A stretch of 64,000 nt of DNA, taken from assembly GCA_016719885.1 (NCBI GenBank), contig JADJYF010000008.1, positions 124,001 to 188,000 of the forward strand. The letters are read 5' to 3'. Below the pieces are notes generated by a model that searched no databases, was not told the origin of the DNA, and worked only from the letters and a program-made list of their open reading frames with translations. The position numbers and the translations under genes are program-made. Below are positions 15,799 to 26,480 of this stretch, piece after piece (position 1 is the stretch's first letter; the number at the start of each line of letters is the position of its first letter). The DNA is from Pseudomonadota bacterium. Its GTDB lineage: Bacteria > Pseudomonadota > Gammaproteobacteria > Ga0077536.

Positions 15799-16854
15799 TC
15801 AGCCTGAATCGCGTATCGAGCGCAAAGGGCTGCCATCGGCGCGCGCCACCAGGCGCGTGACGGCGCGCGTGGTGTCGCCGAAGGTCGGCAGCCAGCAGGA
15901 ATGACGGCCGAAGCCGCCCACCACCACGATCAGGAGATCCTCGGGGCACTTGATGACAGGCTTCATGTCCTGGTCGGGAAACAGGTCGGGAAACATGCCG
16001 GCCATGCCGCCGCGCTGCCACAACGAGCGCGGCAGCCGCACCTCGTCGAACACGAATTGGCGGATGGCATCCTTGCTCCAGCCGTCGGCCGCGAGGATGG
16101 CGGCATGCTCGGGCCCGAAGGCGATGGTCGGCTGACCGTAGAGATAGGCGTTGTTGCTGCCCATGTCGCTCATCGCGCCCTGCAGGGTGGCGAGTATGCC
16201 GTCGGCCTTGTCGCTGACGTGATCGTTGAGATTGTGCGGGCCCTCGGCACCGGTCACGGTGACAGTCGAATCTTCGGCGTCGAATCCGCGCTCCACGTGC
16301 AGCGGCGGCCACGGACTCTCCGCTTCGTTCTCGGCGATGCAGTAGGCGTACTTGGCGGGTTGACCCTGGGTCGAGCGATCGAGCACGCCGGCGGCCGCGC
16401 CGCCTACGTTCAAGAGAATGAGCCTGACCGCGCGACCGATGGTGGCATTGGCGCGCGCGCCGGGGCCGAACGCGCCATAGCGCGCATTGATGCCAAGCTC
16501 GCGCGCCAACGGGCCGTTGACGATCACGCACGGCGCACAGGGATGGGTGGTGGCCTGCACCGCGAACAGGTTGAAGGCCGGCGTCAGCATCGCTTCGACA
16601 GCCGCCAGCACCACCGGAAAATATTCCGGCCGGCAACCCGCCATCACCGCGTTGATGGCGAGGATCTCGGGCGTGACGATGCCGTGCCTTGGCGGCATGG
16701 TGCCGAGTTCGAGACCCGGCGCGCGATCGCAATAGCGCAGCATGGCGTCGACCCGTGCACGGGTCGGCGCCACCACCGGCAGGCCGTCGCTCCAGCCGCG
16801 CGCTTCGAATTCGTCATCGAGCGCGTCGACATCGAGTTCGATGGTGTTGCTCAT
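15799..16854 (-). CDS. Partner protein of UGSC selenoprotein (module 2, no thioredoxin domain)
   Basis: The protein has 351 residues from the ATG at 16854, inside the stop of the UGSC gene (ATGA). It lacks the thioredoxin domain of its homologue at 1139-2560 but aligns over the rest: ARGWSDGLPVVAP, LAINAVMAGCRPEYFPVV, CVIVNGPLARELGIN, RANATIGRAVRLI, PWPPLHVERGF and FGPEHAAILAADGWSK. MAGCRPEY has the shared Cys and CAPC adds another Cys pair. It is cytoplasmic, with no signal peptide. It presumably forms a complex with the selenoprotein. The reaction is unknown. Confidence 0.82.
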   Translation of the reverse strand: MSNTIELDVDALDDEFEARGWSDGLPVVAPTRARVDAMLRYCDRAPGLELGTMPPRHGIVTPEILAINAVMAGCRPEYFPVVLAAVEAMLTPAFNLFAVQATTHPCAPCVIVNGPLARELGINARYGAFGPGARANATIGRAVRLILLNVGGAAAGVLDRSTQGQPAKYAYCIAENEAESPWPPLHVERGFDAEDSTVTVTGAEGPHNLNDHVSDKADGILATLQGAMSDMGSNNAYLYGQPTIAFGPEHAAILAADGWSKDAIRQFVFDEVRLPRSLWQRGGMAGMFPDLFPDQDMKPVIKCPEDLLIVVVGGFGRHSCWLPTFGDTTRAVTRLVARADGSPLRSIRDSG

Positions 16855-17504
16855 GGTCGCACGGCGTCGCTGAGGCCGGGGTCGTAGACGCAGGCTTCGT
16901 CTGTGCACACCGCGCCGCCTGCCATGCGCTTGTCGGTCAAGGTGAGGAAACGTGCGCCGTGGCGCGCGGCAAGCGCCGCCGCGCTGTCGGTCAAGGCGCT
17001 CAGCACTTCATCGGCGATGGCCTCGGCCTTGGCCCGCACCAGCGCGCTGTCATTGCCCGCCAGCGGGTGCGGGATCGGCAGCAAGGGCAAGGCGCCCAAG
17101 CCGAGCACCTCGGCTTCGGCGCGCCCCAGCGGGCCGAATTCGTCACTGCAGATCACCGCGGTCGGAATGCCGGCGGTTTCGAGCACGATCGAGTCATGGA
17201 CACTCCACGACGTACAGGAGCCTCAGTCGGAGATTGCCAGCACCACCGCGTCGCAGGTCTTGAGATGGGCCATCACGCTGTAGGGCGCCGCCGCCGTGGC
17301 GTTCTTGGCCGCGCTCACCGCTTCGAATTGATGGCCACGCGCGCGCAGCGCCGCGGCCACTTCGCGCAGCAGCGCGCCGGCGTTGGCCTTCATGTTGTCC
17401 AGCCAGCCGATGCGTTTGCCGTTCAGCGACTCGAGGCGTGGCGCCAGCGGCCGTGTCTCGACGCGCGTGGCGGCGACCGGGATCAGGACTTCGACTGTCG
17501 ACAT
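16851..17504 (-). CDS. UGSC-family selenoprotein 2 (in-frame TGA read as Sec94)
   Basis: This is 217 residues if TGA at 17225-17223 is Sec. The first 93 codons read MSTVEVLIPVAATRVE... to DAVVLAISD. After the TGA the same frame gives GSCTSWSVHDSIVLETAGIP, then TAVICSDEFGPLGRAEAEVL and on to a stop at 16851. The segments around the TGA match UGSC protein 1 (CDxVV...D-U-GSCTS, then E-x2-G-x-...SEF/SDEF). Sec94 and Cys97 form the motif, and the second Cys of copy 1 is Trp here. A GAGG lies six bases before the ATG. Downstream overlap with the partner gene mirrors module 1 but with reversed gene order. Confidence 0.88.
17193..17211 (-). promoter_or_regulatory. Bacterial SECIS-like hairpin of UGSC gene 2
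   Basis: On the minus strand GUCGUGGA pairs with UCCAUGAC around the triloop GUG (17203-17201), giving eight consecutive pairs including one G-U. Nineteen bases separate the TGA from the loop, exactly as in UGSC gene 1. Compared with gene 1, one C-G pair is changed to G-C and a G-G mismatch is changed to a G-U pair. This covariation supports a selected RNA structure rather than codon conservation alone. Confidence 0.8.
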
Positions 17505-17570
17505 GGCGGGCCTCGCGCTGAAACTGGATGGAGCTATTGTGGGGCGCGGCGCACGCGGCTGCCAAGCCGT

Positions 17571-18479
17571 TCAGCGCCGAGCCATCGCGCCCTTGAGCTT
17601 GGCGCTTTCAATCAACAACACCGCCGCAACCACCAGGCCTATGCCCAGCAGCTGGCTGTGCCCCAGGCGCTGATCGAGCAGCAGGTAACCGAGCACCACG
17701 CTGGTGACCGGTTCGATGTTCATGATGAGCGAGGTCTTGACCGGCCCGAGCTCCGCCACCACCACGAACAGCGTGATGATGCCGAACGAATAGAACAGCG
17801 GCGCGCCGATGAATGCGGCCCAGGCCAAGGGCGTGTGCGGCAGTTGCACACCGCCATGCACGATGGCGATGAGCGCGAAGATGGTGATCGCGGTGGCAAG
17901 CATGTGCAGCGTCACGGGTCGCGAATCGCCGCCGCCACGCACGCGCGCGCTCATGGTCATGACGACGGTGACGCCCACCGCGCCGGCCAGCACCAGGGCA
18001 ATGCCGAGGCGATGGAGCCTGGCGCCGAACACGTCCAGCGCAAGCAGGATGCCGCAGAACGCAATCACCAGCGCGGTGGCGGTGCGCGCGCTGAAGGCTT
18101 GGCGTCCGCTCCACCATTCGATCAGGCCGACCAGGATCGGAAAGCTGTAGAAGGTCGCCACCACCAGGCCCACCGGCAGCCATTGAATGGCCTGCAGCAC
18201 GCCGAACGAATAGCTCGCGAACACACAACCGATGAGCACGGCGCCGCGGCGTCGCGCTGGCGGCAGGCGGCGCGGGATACCGCGCATCGCAAGCAGGGCG
18301 TAGAGCAGCACGAAGGCGGTGATGGAGCGCGCCAGCAGCACCGCCAGGGGCGTCGCGCCGCCGCGATAGGCGAGTGCCGCGAGACTGGTATTGCTGGCGA
18401 AGGACACGCCGACCGCGAGCGCCATGATGACACCGCGCCAGTGCGTGACGGCCGGCGCGATGGGCGACGCATGCTGCAT
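17571..18479 (-). CDS. EamA/DMT-family inner-membrane transporter
   Basis: The 302-residue protein has ten predicted transmembrane helices arranged as two EamA repeats of about 140 residues (ALAVGVSFASNTSLAALAY... and LAWAAFIGAPLFYSFG...NIEPVTSVVLGYLLL). The second repeat ends with the typical E-P-x-x-x-x-x-x-G-x-x-x-L-x-E-like signature. DMT members export metabolites, but the substrate cannot be told. It lies 66 bases upstream of the UGSC 2 gene on the same strand and could be co-transcribed with it. Confidence 0.87.
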   Translation of the reverse strand: MQHASPIAPAVTHWRGVIMALAVGVSFASNTSLAALAYRGGATPLAVLLARSITAFVLLYALLAMRGIPRRLPPARRRGAVLIGCVFASYSFGVLQAIQWLPVGLVVATFYSFPILVGLIEWWSGRQAFSARTATALVIAFCGILLALDVFGARLHRLGIALVLAGAVGVTVVMTMSARVRGGGDSRPVTLHMLATAITIFALIAIVHGGVQLPHTPLAWAAFIGAPLFYSFGIITLFVVVAELGPVKTSLIMNIEPVTSVVLGYLLLDQRLGHSQLLGIGLVVAAVLLIESAKLKGAMARR

Positions 18480-18495
18480 GGAGCGCCGAGTATAC

Positions 18496-18525
18496 CCGCG
18501 GGAGCGAATTCATTCGCACCCGCGG
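18496..18525. repeat. Repeat family A with CCGCGG-extended arms
   Basis: A 30-bp palindrome CCGCGG...CCGCGG with the GAGCGAATTCATTCGCAC core, between the start of the EamA gene and the end of the giant PEP-CTERM gene. It may act as terminator for the latter. Confidence 0.7.
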
Positions 18526-20418
18526 TGGCGGCGCGATTACGCGCTCGCTTTACGCCGCCGTGACCAGCCCGCGATACCCGCCAGCGCCGAGCCGAACAGC
18601 CAAACCGCGCCCGGCACCGGCACCGCCTGCACGTCGGCGCGCAGCGTCAGCTCGAAAGTGCCGAGGCTGCCATGGAATCCGCTCGCGTTTTCGCCGAACA
18701 GGTTGATGCGCACCACCTGCTCGAACAGGCCCACCACCAGCGGATTGAACGACACCGAGAGATCGTGCGCATCGCCGGTGCCGAGCGCGGCGAAGCTGTC
18801 GAAACCGCCGAGCGAGAATGCGCCGCCGTCGATATCGAAATCCGCACCCAAGGTATCGGCCGGACCGGTGATGAAGTTGGTCAAGGCCAACAGCCCGTTG
18901 ACGCTGCCGGCGCCACTCGTGAGCCGGCCGAAGTCGTAGACGAAGTGGCCGGCCGATGCGCTCGCCAGTGCACCCGCGCCGCTGGTTTCGGTGAGCGTCG
19001 GGTTGGCGAAGTTGTTGACCACGGCATGCACGGCGACGCTCTGATCGTCGAGCGCAAGATCCGCCAGTTCGTCGTTGTGACTCGCGAATACCAGCGTCGC
19101 ATTGCCGTTGAACACGCCGGCGGCGCCGGTGTCGAGGCCGATACTGAGTGCGCTGCTGACCGCATTCTGCGCAAGGCCGGCGGCGCCCAGCGAGCCGTTG
19201 CCGCTGAAGCCCGCCGGCACGACGCTGATGCTGCCGAGCAGGTTGTCGGTCAAGGAGCCCAGCGCGAGGTTGCGCACGGTCACGGCCTGCTCGCCGACCA
19301 GGTCGCCGACGTGCACGATGCCGAAATCGACGCTGGTGGTGTCGAGCGCCGCCACCGCCTGGCCGTAGACGCGGCCGCTCATGGCGAGATCCTGGCTGCC
19401 GGCCGCGCTCTGGCCGAGACCACTGGTGCCCGCACCGTCCGACACGTAGTCGATACGCGCGTTGCCGCTCTTCACGCCGGCCGTCGAAGTATCGAGGCCG
19501 ACCTGGATGGCGCTGCCATCGCTGGCGCCGGCCGCGATGAGGTTGGCGCTGCCGGTGGCGCTGAAGCCGGCATCGACGCTGCCGACACTGGCATTCAAGG
19601 CTTCCGAGAAACCGTCGTTGGCGGCGCCATTGCGCACCACCACGCCGACCGTGGCGGGCGAGTCACCGACGCGATGCGCGCCGAAGTCCACGGGCTGGCC
19701 GTTGTCGAGGGAGCCTTCGGCCAGGCGCCACACCGCTACGTTGGTGGAGACACCGACGTTCTGCGAGCCGATGGCGGTGAGCCCGAGGCCGCTGGTGCCG
19801 GCGCCGTTGGAGGTGAACTGCAAGGTCGCGAAGCCCGTCAGGTTGCCCGCCGTGGCGGTATCGAGGCTGACCACCAGCGAGCCCGCGTCGGTCGCGCCGG
19901 CGGCGAGACCGCTGACGCTGCCACTGGTCTGGATACGCGTATCGGACACACCGCCGAAGACCGCATCCAGGCCTTCCGAGAAACCGTCGGCCAGCGCGGT
20001 ATTGGTGAGGCTGAGCGTGCGCGTGGCGACATCGCCGACGTGCACGTTGCCGAACTGCACCGCGGCGACGGTGCCGGCGCTCGCCAGGCGATAGACATCG
20101 CCGCTGACGTTGACGGTCTGCGTGCCAAGCGCGAGTGCCGCGAAGCCACTGGTGCCGGCGCCGTCGGAAGCGAGGCTGATGGTCGCCGTGCCGCTCTTGT
20201 GACCGGCGCTCGAGGTGTCGATGCCGACCGTCAGCGCACTGCTGTCGGTGGCGCCGGCGTTCAACAGCGCGAAGCTGCCATTGTTGCTGGTCGCGTTGCC
20301 GGTCACACCGCCAATGCTCGCGTTCAAGCGTTCGGAGAAGCCGTCGTTGGCGGCGGTGTTGGTGAGGCTCGGCGCCTGGCTGGCGTCATCGCCGACATGA
20401 CGGTTCGCGAATACCACC

Positions 20419-22260
20419 GGCTCTGGCGGTGCGCGCTGGCGCTGGCGAGGCGGAACACGTCACCACTGACGTTGACCGTCTGGGTGCCGAGCGCCGTCGT
20501 GCCGAGATCACTGGTACCGGCGCCGTTGGAGGTCAGCGTGATGGTCGCCGTGCCGGCCTTGTGACCGGCTGTCGCGGTATCGATACCGACCGCGAGGCTC
20601 GCGTTGTCGCTCGCGCCCGCGGCGAGCAGCGCGAAGCTGCCATCGTTGCTGGTGGCTTGGCCGGTCACGCCACCAATGCTGGCATCCAGGCGTTCCGAGA
20701 AACCGTCGTTGGCGACATCGTTGCTAAGGGTGAGCGCCTGGTTCGTCACGTCACCGACACGACGGTTGCCGAAGTTGATCGGCTCCGGTGTATGCGCGCT
20801 GGCGCTCGCCAGGCGATAGACATCGCCGCTGACGTTGACGGTCTGCGTGCCAAGCGCGAGTGCCGCGAAGCCACTGGTGCCGGCGCCGTCGGAAGCGAGG
20901 CTGATGGTCGCCGTGCCGCTCTTGTGACCGGCGCTCGAGGTGTCGATGCCGACCGTCAGCGCACTGCTGTCGGTGGCGCCGGCGCTCAACAGCGCGAAGC
21001 TGCCATTGTTGCTGGTCGCATTGCCGGTCGCACCGCCGATGCTCGCGTTCAAGCGTTCGGAGAAGCCGTCGTTGGCGGCGGTGTTGGTGAGGCTCAGCGC
21101 CTGGCTGGCGTCATCGCCGACATGACGGTTCGCGAATACCACCGGCTCTGGCGTATGCGCGCTGGCGCTGGCGAGGCGGAACACGTCACCACTGACGTTG
21201 ACCGTCTGGGTGCCGAGCGCCGTCGTGCCGAGATCGCTGGTACCGGCGCCGTTGGAGGTCAGCGTGATGGTCGCCGTGCCGGCCTTGTGACCGGCCGTCG
21301 CGGTATCGATACCGACCGCGAGGCTCGCGTTGTCGCTCGCGCCCGCGGCGAGCAGCGTGAAGCTGCCGTCGTTGCTGGTGGCTTGGCCGGTCACGCCGCC
21401 GATGCTGGCATCCAGGCGTTCCGAAAAGCCGTCGTTGGCGACGTCGTTGCTTATCGTGAGCGCCTGGTTCGTCACGTCACCGACACGACGGTTGCCGAAG
21501 TTGATCGGCTCCGGTGTATGCGCGCTGGCGCTGGCCAGGCGATAGACATCGCCGCTGACGTTGACGGTCTGCGTGCCAAGCGCGAGTGCCGCGAAGCCAC
21601 TGGTGCCGGCGCCGTCGGAAGCGAGGCTGATGGTCGCCGTGCCGCTCTTGTGACCGGCGCTCGAAGTGTCGATGCCGACCGTCAGCGCACTGCTGTCGGT
21701 GGCGCCGGCGCTCAACAGCGCGAAGCTGCCGTTATTGCTGGTCGCGTTGCCGGTCGCACCGCCGATGCTCGCGTTCAAGCGCTCGGAGAAGCCGTCGTTG
21801 GCGGCGGTGTTGGTGAGGCTCAGCGCCTGGCTGGCGCCATCGCCCACGTGCCGATTGGCAAACACCACGGGTTCAGGCGTATGCGCGCTGGCGCTGGCGA
21901 GGCGGAACACGTCACCACTCACGTTGACGGTCTGGGTGCCGAGCGCCGTCGTGCCAAGGCCGCTGGTGCCGGCGCCATTGGAGGTCAGCGTAATCGTCGC
22001 CGTGCCGGCCTTGTGACCGGCCGTCGCGGTATCGATGCCGACCGCGAGGCTCGCGTTGTCGCTCGCGCCCGCGGCGAGCAGCGCGAAGCTGCCGTCGTTG
22101 CTGGTGGCTTGGCCGGTCACGCCGCCGATGCTGGCATCCAGGCGTTCCGAAAAGCCATCGTTGGCAACGTCGTTGCTGATGGTGAGCGCCTGGTTCGTCA
22201 CGTCACCGACACGACGGTTGCCGAAGTTGATCGGCTCCGGCGTATGCGCGGTCGGATTCG
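20419..22260 (-). repeat. Six tandem 363-bp repeats (121 residues) in alternating A/B types
   Basis: An anchor sequence (GGCTCCGG-like, the HTPEP region) recurs at 22233, 21870, 21507, 21144, 20781 and 20419, spaced 363 bp except the last interval (362 bp, one base missing). Units alternate between type A (INFGNRRVGDVTNQALTISN) and type B (VVFANRHVGD-ASQALSLTN), so the higher-order period is 726 bp. The near-identity of alternate copies implies recent duplication of A-B pairs or gene conversion. Confidence 0.9.
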
Positions 22261-23549
22261 CGTAGCGGAATACCGCACCGCTGATCGAAAGCACCTGCTC
22301 GGCGACGTTGTCGAAATTGTTGACGACCGCCACCGACTGCCCGCTCAACGCACCGGCACTGCTGCCGGTCAGGGTCACGTCCAGCGCGGCGCTGCTGGCG
22401 CCGGCCGCCACCGGCCCGAAATTGGACGCCGTCACGCCGCTGCCCGACAGGCGCGCGTCATCGAGATTGCCGCCATTGACGCTGGTCTGGATGGCGCCGC
22501 GCAAGGCCGGACCGCTCGCGCCGGTGTTGGCAATCGAATACTGGCGCGTGACGCTGTCGCCGACGTGGATGTTGCCGAAGTTCATTCCGGGATTGGCGGT
22601 GCCGCCGTCGACGAGCTGGCCGCTCAAGGCTTGGGCGACGTCGCCGCTCGCCAGGATCTGGCCACTGCCGCTGACATTGGCGCGCGCGTCGAACGCATTG
22701 CCCTCGCCGAAGTTGGCGTTGGTATAGTCCTCGGCGACGGTCACGTTGGACGTACCGAGCGACAAGCTGCCGTTGTTGACGAGGAAGTCACCATCGCTGT
22801 CGGCGCCGAGCGCGAGCGTCGCGCCGGCATCGGACTGCAGCGTGCCGCTCTGGCCATCGATGCCGTTGCTCGCAGTCAGCGTGCCACCGCTGGCGCGTAC
22901 CATGCCGGAGTTGACTACCCGTGGCGTCACCGTGCCGAAACCGAAAATCTCGCCACTCGCGGCGTTGGCGAGGCTGGGCGCGTCGAAGGTGCCGCCGCCC
23001 AATTGCAGGATCCCGCTGTTGGAGAAGGCGCCGACGGCGGAGAAATTGCGCGCGCCGAGCAGACGGAATGCGCCCTGGTTGTTGGTCAGGGTATTGATGC
23101 GCGCGAAACTCGCGAGCGCGCCGTCCAGCGTCACGTCGCCCTGGTTGGTGGTGAAGTTGACCGCACCGGCTTCGTCGAGATTCAAGACGCCGTTGCCACT
23201 GACCCGCCAAGTGCCGCCACTCAGGGTGTTGCCGTTCTGTTGCACGACACTGCCTGGCGGTGAACGTGCCATTCTGCACGTTGAGCGTGCCCTGGTTATC
23301 AAACGTCGTTGAGATCGTGGTAACGGTGCCCGTGGTCTTGCGATAGATGCCGGTCGCGGTGTTGAGGAAACTGTTGCTCCCGCCAAACGTATTGTTGATC
23401 GACGTCGACACCGTGGTGTCGTCCAGCCACAACCCGCGGTTCTCGATCACCGCGCCGCCGCCAAGCCGGAACTGCCCGGCATTGCCCGAGCTGTTCGTCC
23501 ACGTCGTCGTGCCGGTGGTCAGCAAGCGGCGACCACCTGTGAGATCGTG

Positions 23550-26480
23550 CAGACCCGCACCCGTGACCGCCAGCGCGCCATCGAAGCGCGTCGTACCCGT
23601 GCCCGTCATCGTCGCCGTGCCGAAACCCGGCGTGCTCAAGGTCGACGCACCCGTCACCGTCAGCGTGCCCGTGCCGCCGAACGAGCCGCCGCTCTGGTTG
23701 AAACTCGTCACCGTCGGCGACAGCGCGCCGAGATCCAGCGAGCCACCCGAGATATCCAAAATGTCGCCCAGGTTGACGAGGTTGGCCGCCGCCAGGCTGT
23801 GCGTGCCATTCGTCACCGCGGTGGTGCCCGAAATGTCGTAGCTGCCGCCCATGCTCGCGGCGCCCCCGGCAAACGTCATGTTGTTGCCGGTGATGCTCGA
23901 GTCCGCCAGGAAGTTATGCGTGCCGGCCGTCACCGACAGCACACCCGGCCCGCTCATCACGAAATCACCGGTGTGCGTACCGCCGCCACCGAGTTCCAAA
24001 ACACCGTTCTGGATCTCCACCAGGCCGTCATTGTTCATCGCCGTGCTGATGGTGGTGTCGTCGCGCTGGTCTTGCGATAGGTGCCGGTCGCGGTGTTGAG
24101 GAAACTGTTGCTGCCGCCAAACGTGCTGTTGATCGACGTCGACACCGAGGTGTCGTCCAGCCACAGCGCGCGGTTCTCGATCACCGCGCCGCCGCCAAGC
24201 CGGAACTGACCGCTATTGCCCGAGCTGTTGGTCCACGTCGTCGTGCCCGTCGTCAGCAGGTGGCGCCCCCTGTCAGATCGTGCAGGCCCGCGCCCGTGAT
24301 CGACAGCGCGCCATCGAAGCGCGTGGTGCCGGTGCCGCTCATGGTGGCGGAACTGAACCCCGGCGTGCTCAAGGTCGATGGACCCGTCACCGTCACGGTA
24401 CCCGCGCCGCCCAGCGTGCCGCCGCTGTGGTTGAACGTCGTCACCGTCGGCGACAGCGCGCCCAGATCCAGTGAGCCACCGGACACGGTCAAGGTGGGGC
24501 CCAGATTGACCACGTTGGCCGTGGCCAGGCTGTGCGTGCCATTGGTCACCGCGGTGGTGCCCGAGATGTCGTAGCTGCCGCCCATGTTCAACGTGCCGCC
24601 ACCAAACGTGAAATTCGCGCCGGTGATGCTCGAACTGGCGAGGAAATTATGCACGCCGGCCGTCACCGACAGCACACCCGGCCCGCTCATCACGAAATCA
24701 CCGGTGTGCGTACCGCCGCCACCGAGTTCCAAAACACCGTTCTGGATCTCCACCAGACCGTCGTTGTTCATCACCGTGCTGATGGTGGTGGTGGTCGCGC
24801 CGGTCTTGCGATAGGTGCCGTTCGCGGTATTGACGTAAGTGCCACCGCCAAGCCCCCCATTGATGGAGGTCGACACCGAGGTATTGTCCAGCCACAGCGC
24901 GCGGTTCTCGATCACCGCGTTGCCGCCAAGCCGGAACTGACCGCTATTGCCCGAGCTGTTCGTCCACGTCGTCGTGGCCGTCGTCAGCAGGCGGCGCCCC
25001 CCCGTCAGATCGTGCAGTCCCGCTCCCGTGACCGACAGCGCGCCATCGAAGCGCGTGGTACCCGTGCCCGACATCGTTGCCGGGCCGAAACCCGGCGTGC
25101 CCAAGGTCGAGGCACCCGACACCGTCACCGTGCCGGTGCCGCCCAGCGTGCCGCCGCTCTGGTTGAAACTGGTCACCGTCGGCGACAGCGCGCCGAGATC
25201 CAGCGAGCCACCCGAAATATTCAAGGTGGGGCCCAGATTGACCACGTTGGCCGAGGCCAGGCTGTTGGTGCCACCGGACACCGTGGTGGTGCCGGAAATG
25301 TCATACGTGCCGCCCATGTTCATGGTGGCACCGCTGAACGTGAAGTTGGCGCCGGTGATGCTCGAACTGGCGAGGAAATTGTGCACGCCGGCCGTCACCG
25401 ACAGCACACCCGGCCCGCTCATGACGAAATCACCGGTGTGCGTACCGCCGCCACCGAGTTCCAAGACACCGTTCTGGATCTCCACCAGACCGTCGTTGTT
25501 CATCACCGTGCTGATGGTGGTCGTGGTGCCACCGGTCTTGCGATAGGTACCGCTCGCGGTGTTGACGAAAGTGCCACCGCCAAGCCCCCCATTGATGGAG
25601 GTCGACACCGAGGTATTGTCCAGCCACAGCCCGCGGTTCTCGATCACCGCGTTGCCGCCAAGCCGGAACTGCCCGCCATTGCCCGAGCTGTTCGTCCACG
25701 TCGTCGTGCCCGTCGTCAGCAGGCGGCGACCCGCGGTGAAGTCGTGCAATCCCGCGCCCGTGACCGACAGCGCGCCATCGAAACGCGTGGTGCCCGTGCC
25801 CGTCATCGTCGCCTGGCTGAAGCCCGGCGTGCTCAAGGTCGAGGCGCCCGACACCGTCAGCGTGCCCGTGCCGCTCAGCGTGCCGCCGCTCTGGTTGAAA
25901 CTCGTCACCGTCGGCGACAGCGCGCCGAGATCCAGCGAGCCACCCGAAATATTCAAGGTGGGGCCCAGATTGGCCACGGTGGCCGCGGCCAAGCTGTGCG
26001 TGCCACCCGTCACCGCGGTGGTGCCCGAGATGTCGTAGCTGCCGCCCATGTTCAACGAGCCGCCGCCAAAGGTGAAATTGCTGCCGGTGATGCTCGAACT
26101 CGCGAGGAAGTTATGCGTGCCGCCCGTCACCGACAGCACACCCGGCCCGCTCATCACGAAGTCACCGTTGTGCGTGCCGCCGCCACCGAGTTCCAAGGTG
26201 CCGTTCTGGATCTCCACCAGGCCGTCATTGTTCATCACTGATCTGATGCTGGTGGTCGTCGCGCCGGTCTTGCGATAGGTGGCGCTCGCAGTGTTGACGA
26301 AGTGCCACCGCCAAGCCCCCCATTGATGGAGGTCGACACCGAGGTATTGTCCAGCCACAGACCGCGGTTCTCGATGACCGCATTGCCGCCGAGCCGGAAC
26401 TGACCGCTATTGCCCGAGCTGTTCGTCCACGTCGTCGTGCCTGTCGTCAGCAGGCGGCGACCCGCGGTGAAGTCGTGCAA
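23550..26480 (-). repeat. Four tandem 732-bp repeats (244 residues)
   Basis: The codons for NNDGLVEIQNG recur with the anchor TTGTTCAT at 26228, 25496, 24764 and 24031, spaced 732, 732 and 733 bp. Each unit carries TTGTTTWTNSSGNSGQFRLG, NTSVSTSINGGLGGGT, GGGGTHTGDFVMSGPG, SFNQSGGTLGGTG and TTRFDGALSVTGAGLHD. The last interval is off by one because two single-base losses and one codon-size change lie inside it. Outer boundaries are approximate. Confidence 0.88.

Noticed and set aside
16851..17186. Independent 111-residue protein
   Set aside because: It is the C-terminal part of the second UGSC selenoprotein, in frame with the TGA at 17225-17223.
15901..18563. Plus-strand frames of 328 and 624 codons
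   Set aside because: Opposite the partner, UGSC and EamA genes, which have clear motifs; the antisense frames have none.
18672..20564. Long plus-strand frame of 630 codons
   Set aside because: Antisense shadow of the choice-of-anchor-D repeats.
20429..23263. Long plus-strand frame of 944 codons opposite the repeat gene
   Set aside because: It is an antisense shadow created by the strict codon periodicity of the repeats; no ribosome-binding site, no family resemblance, and Arg/Ala-rich composition.
20419..26480. CRISPR array
   Set aside because: The repeats are long (363 and 732 bp), contiguous and protein-coding, with no spacer structure.
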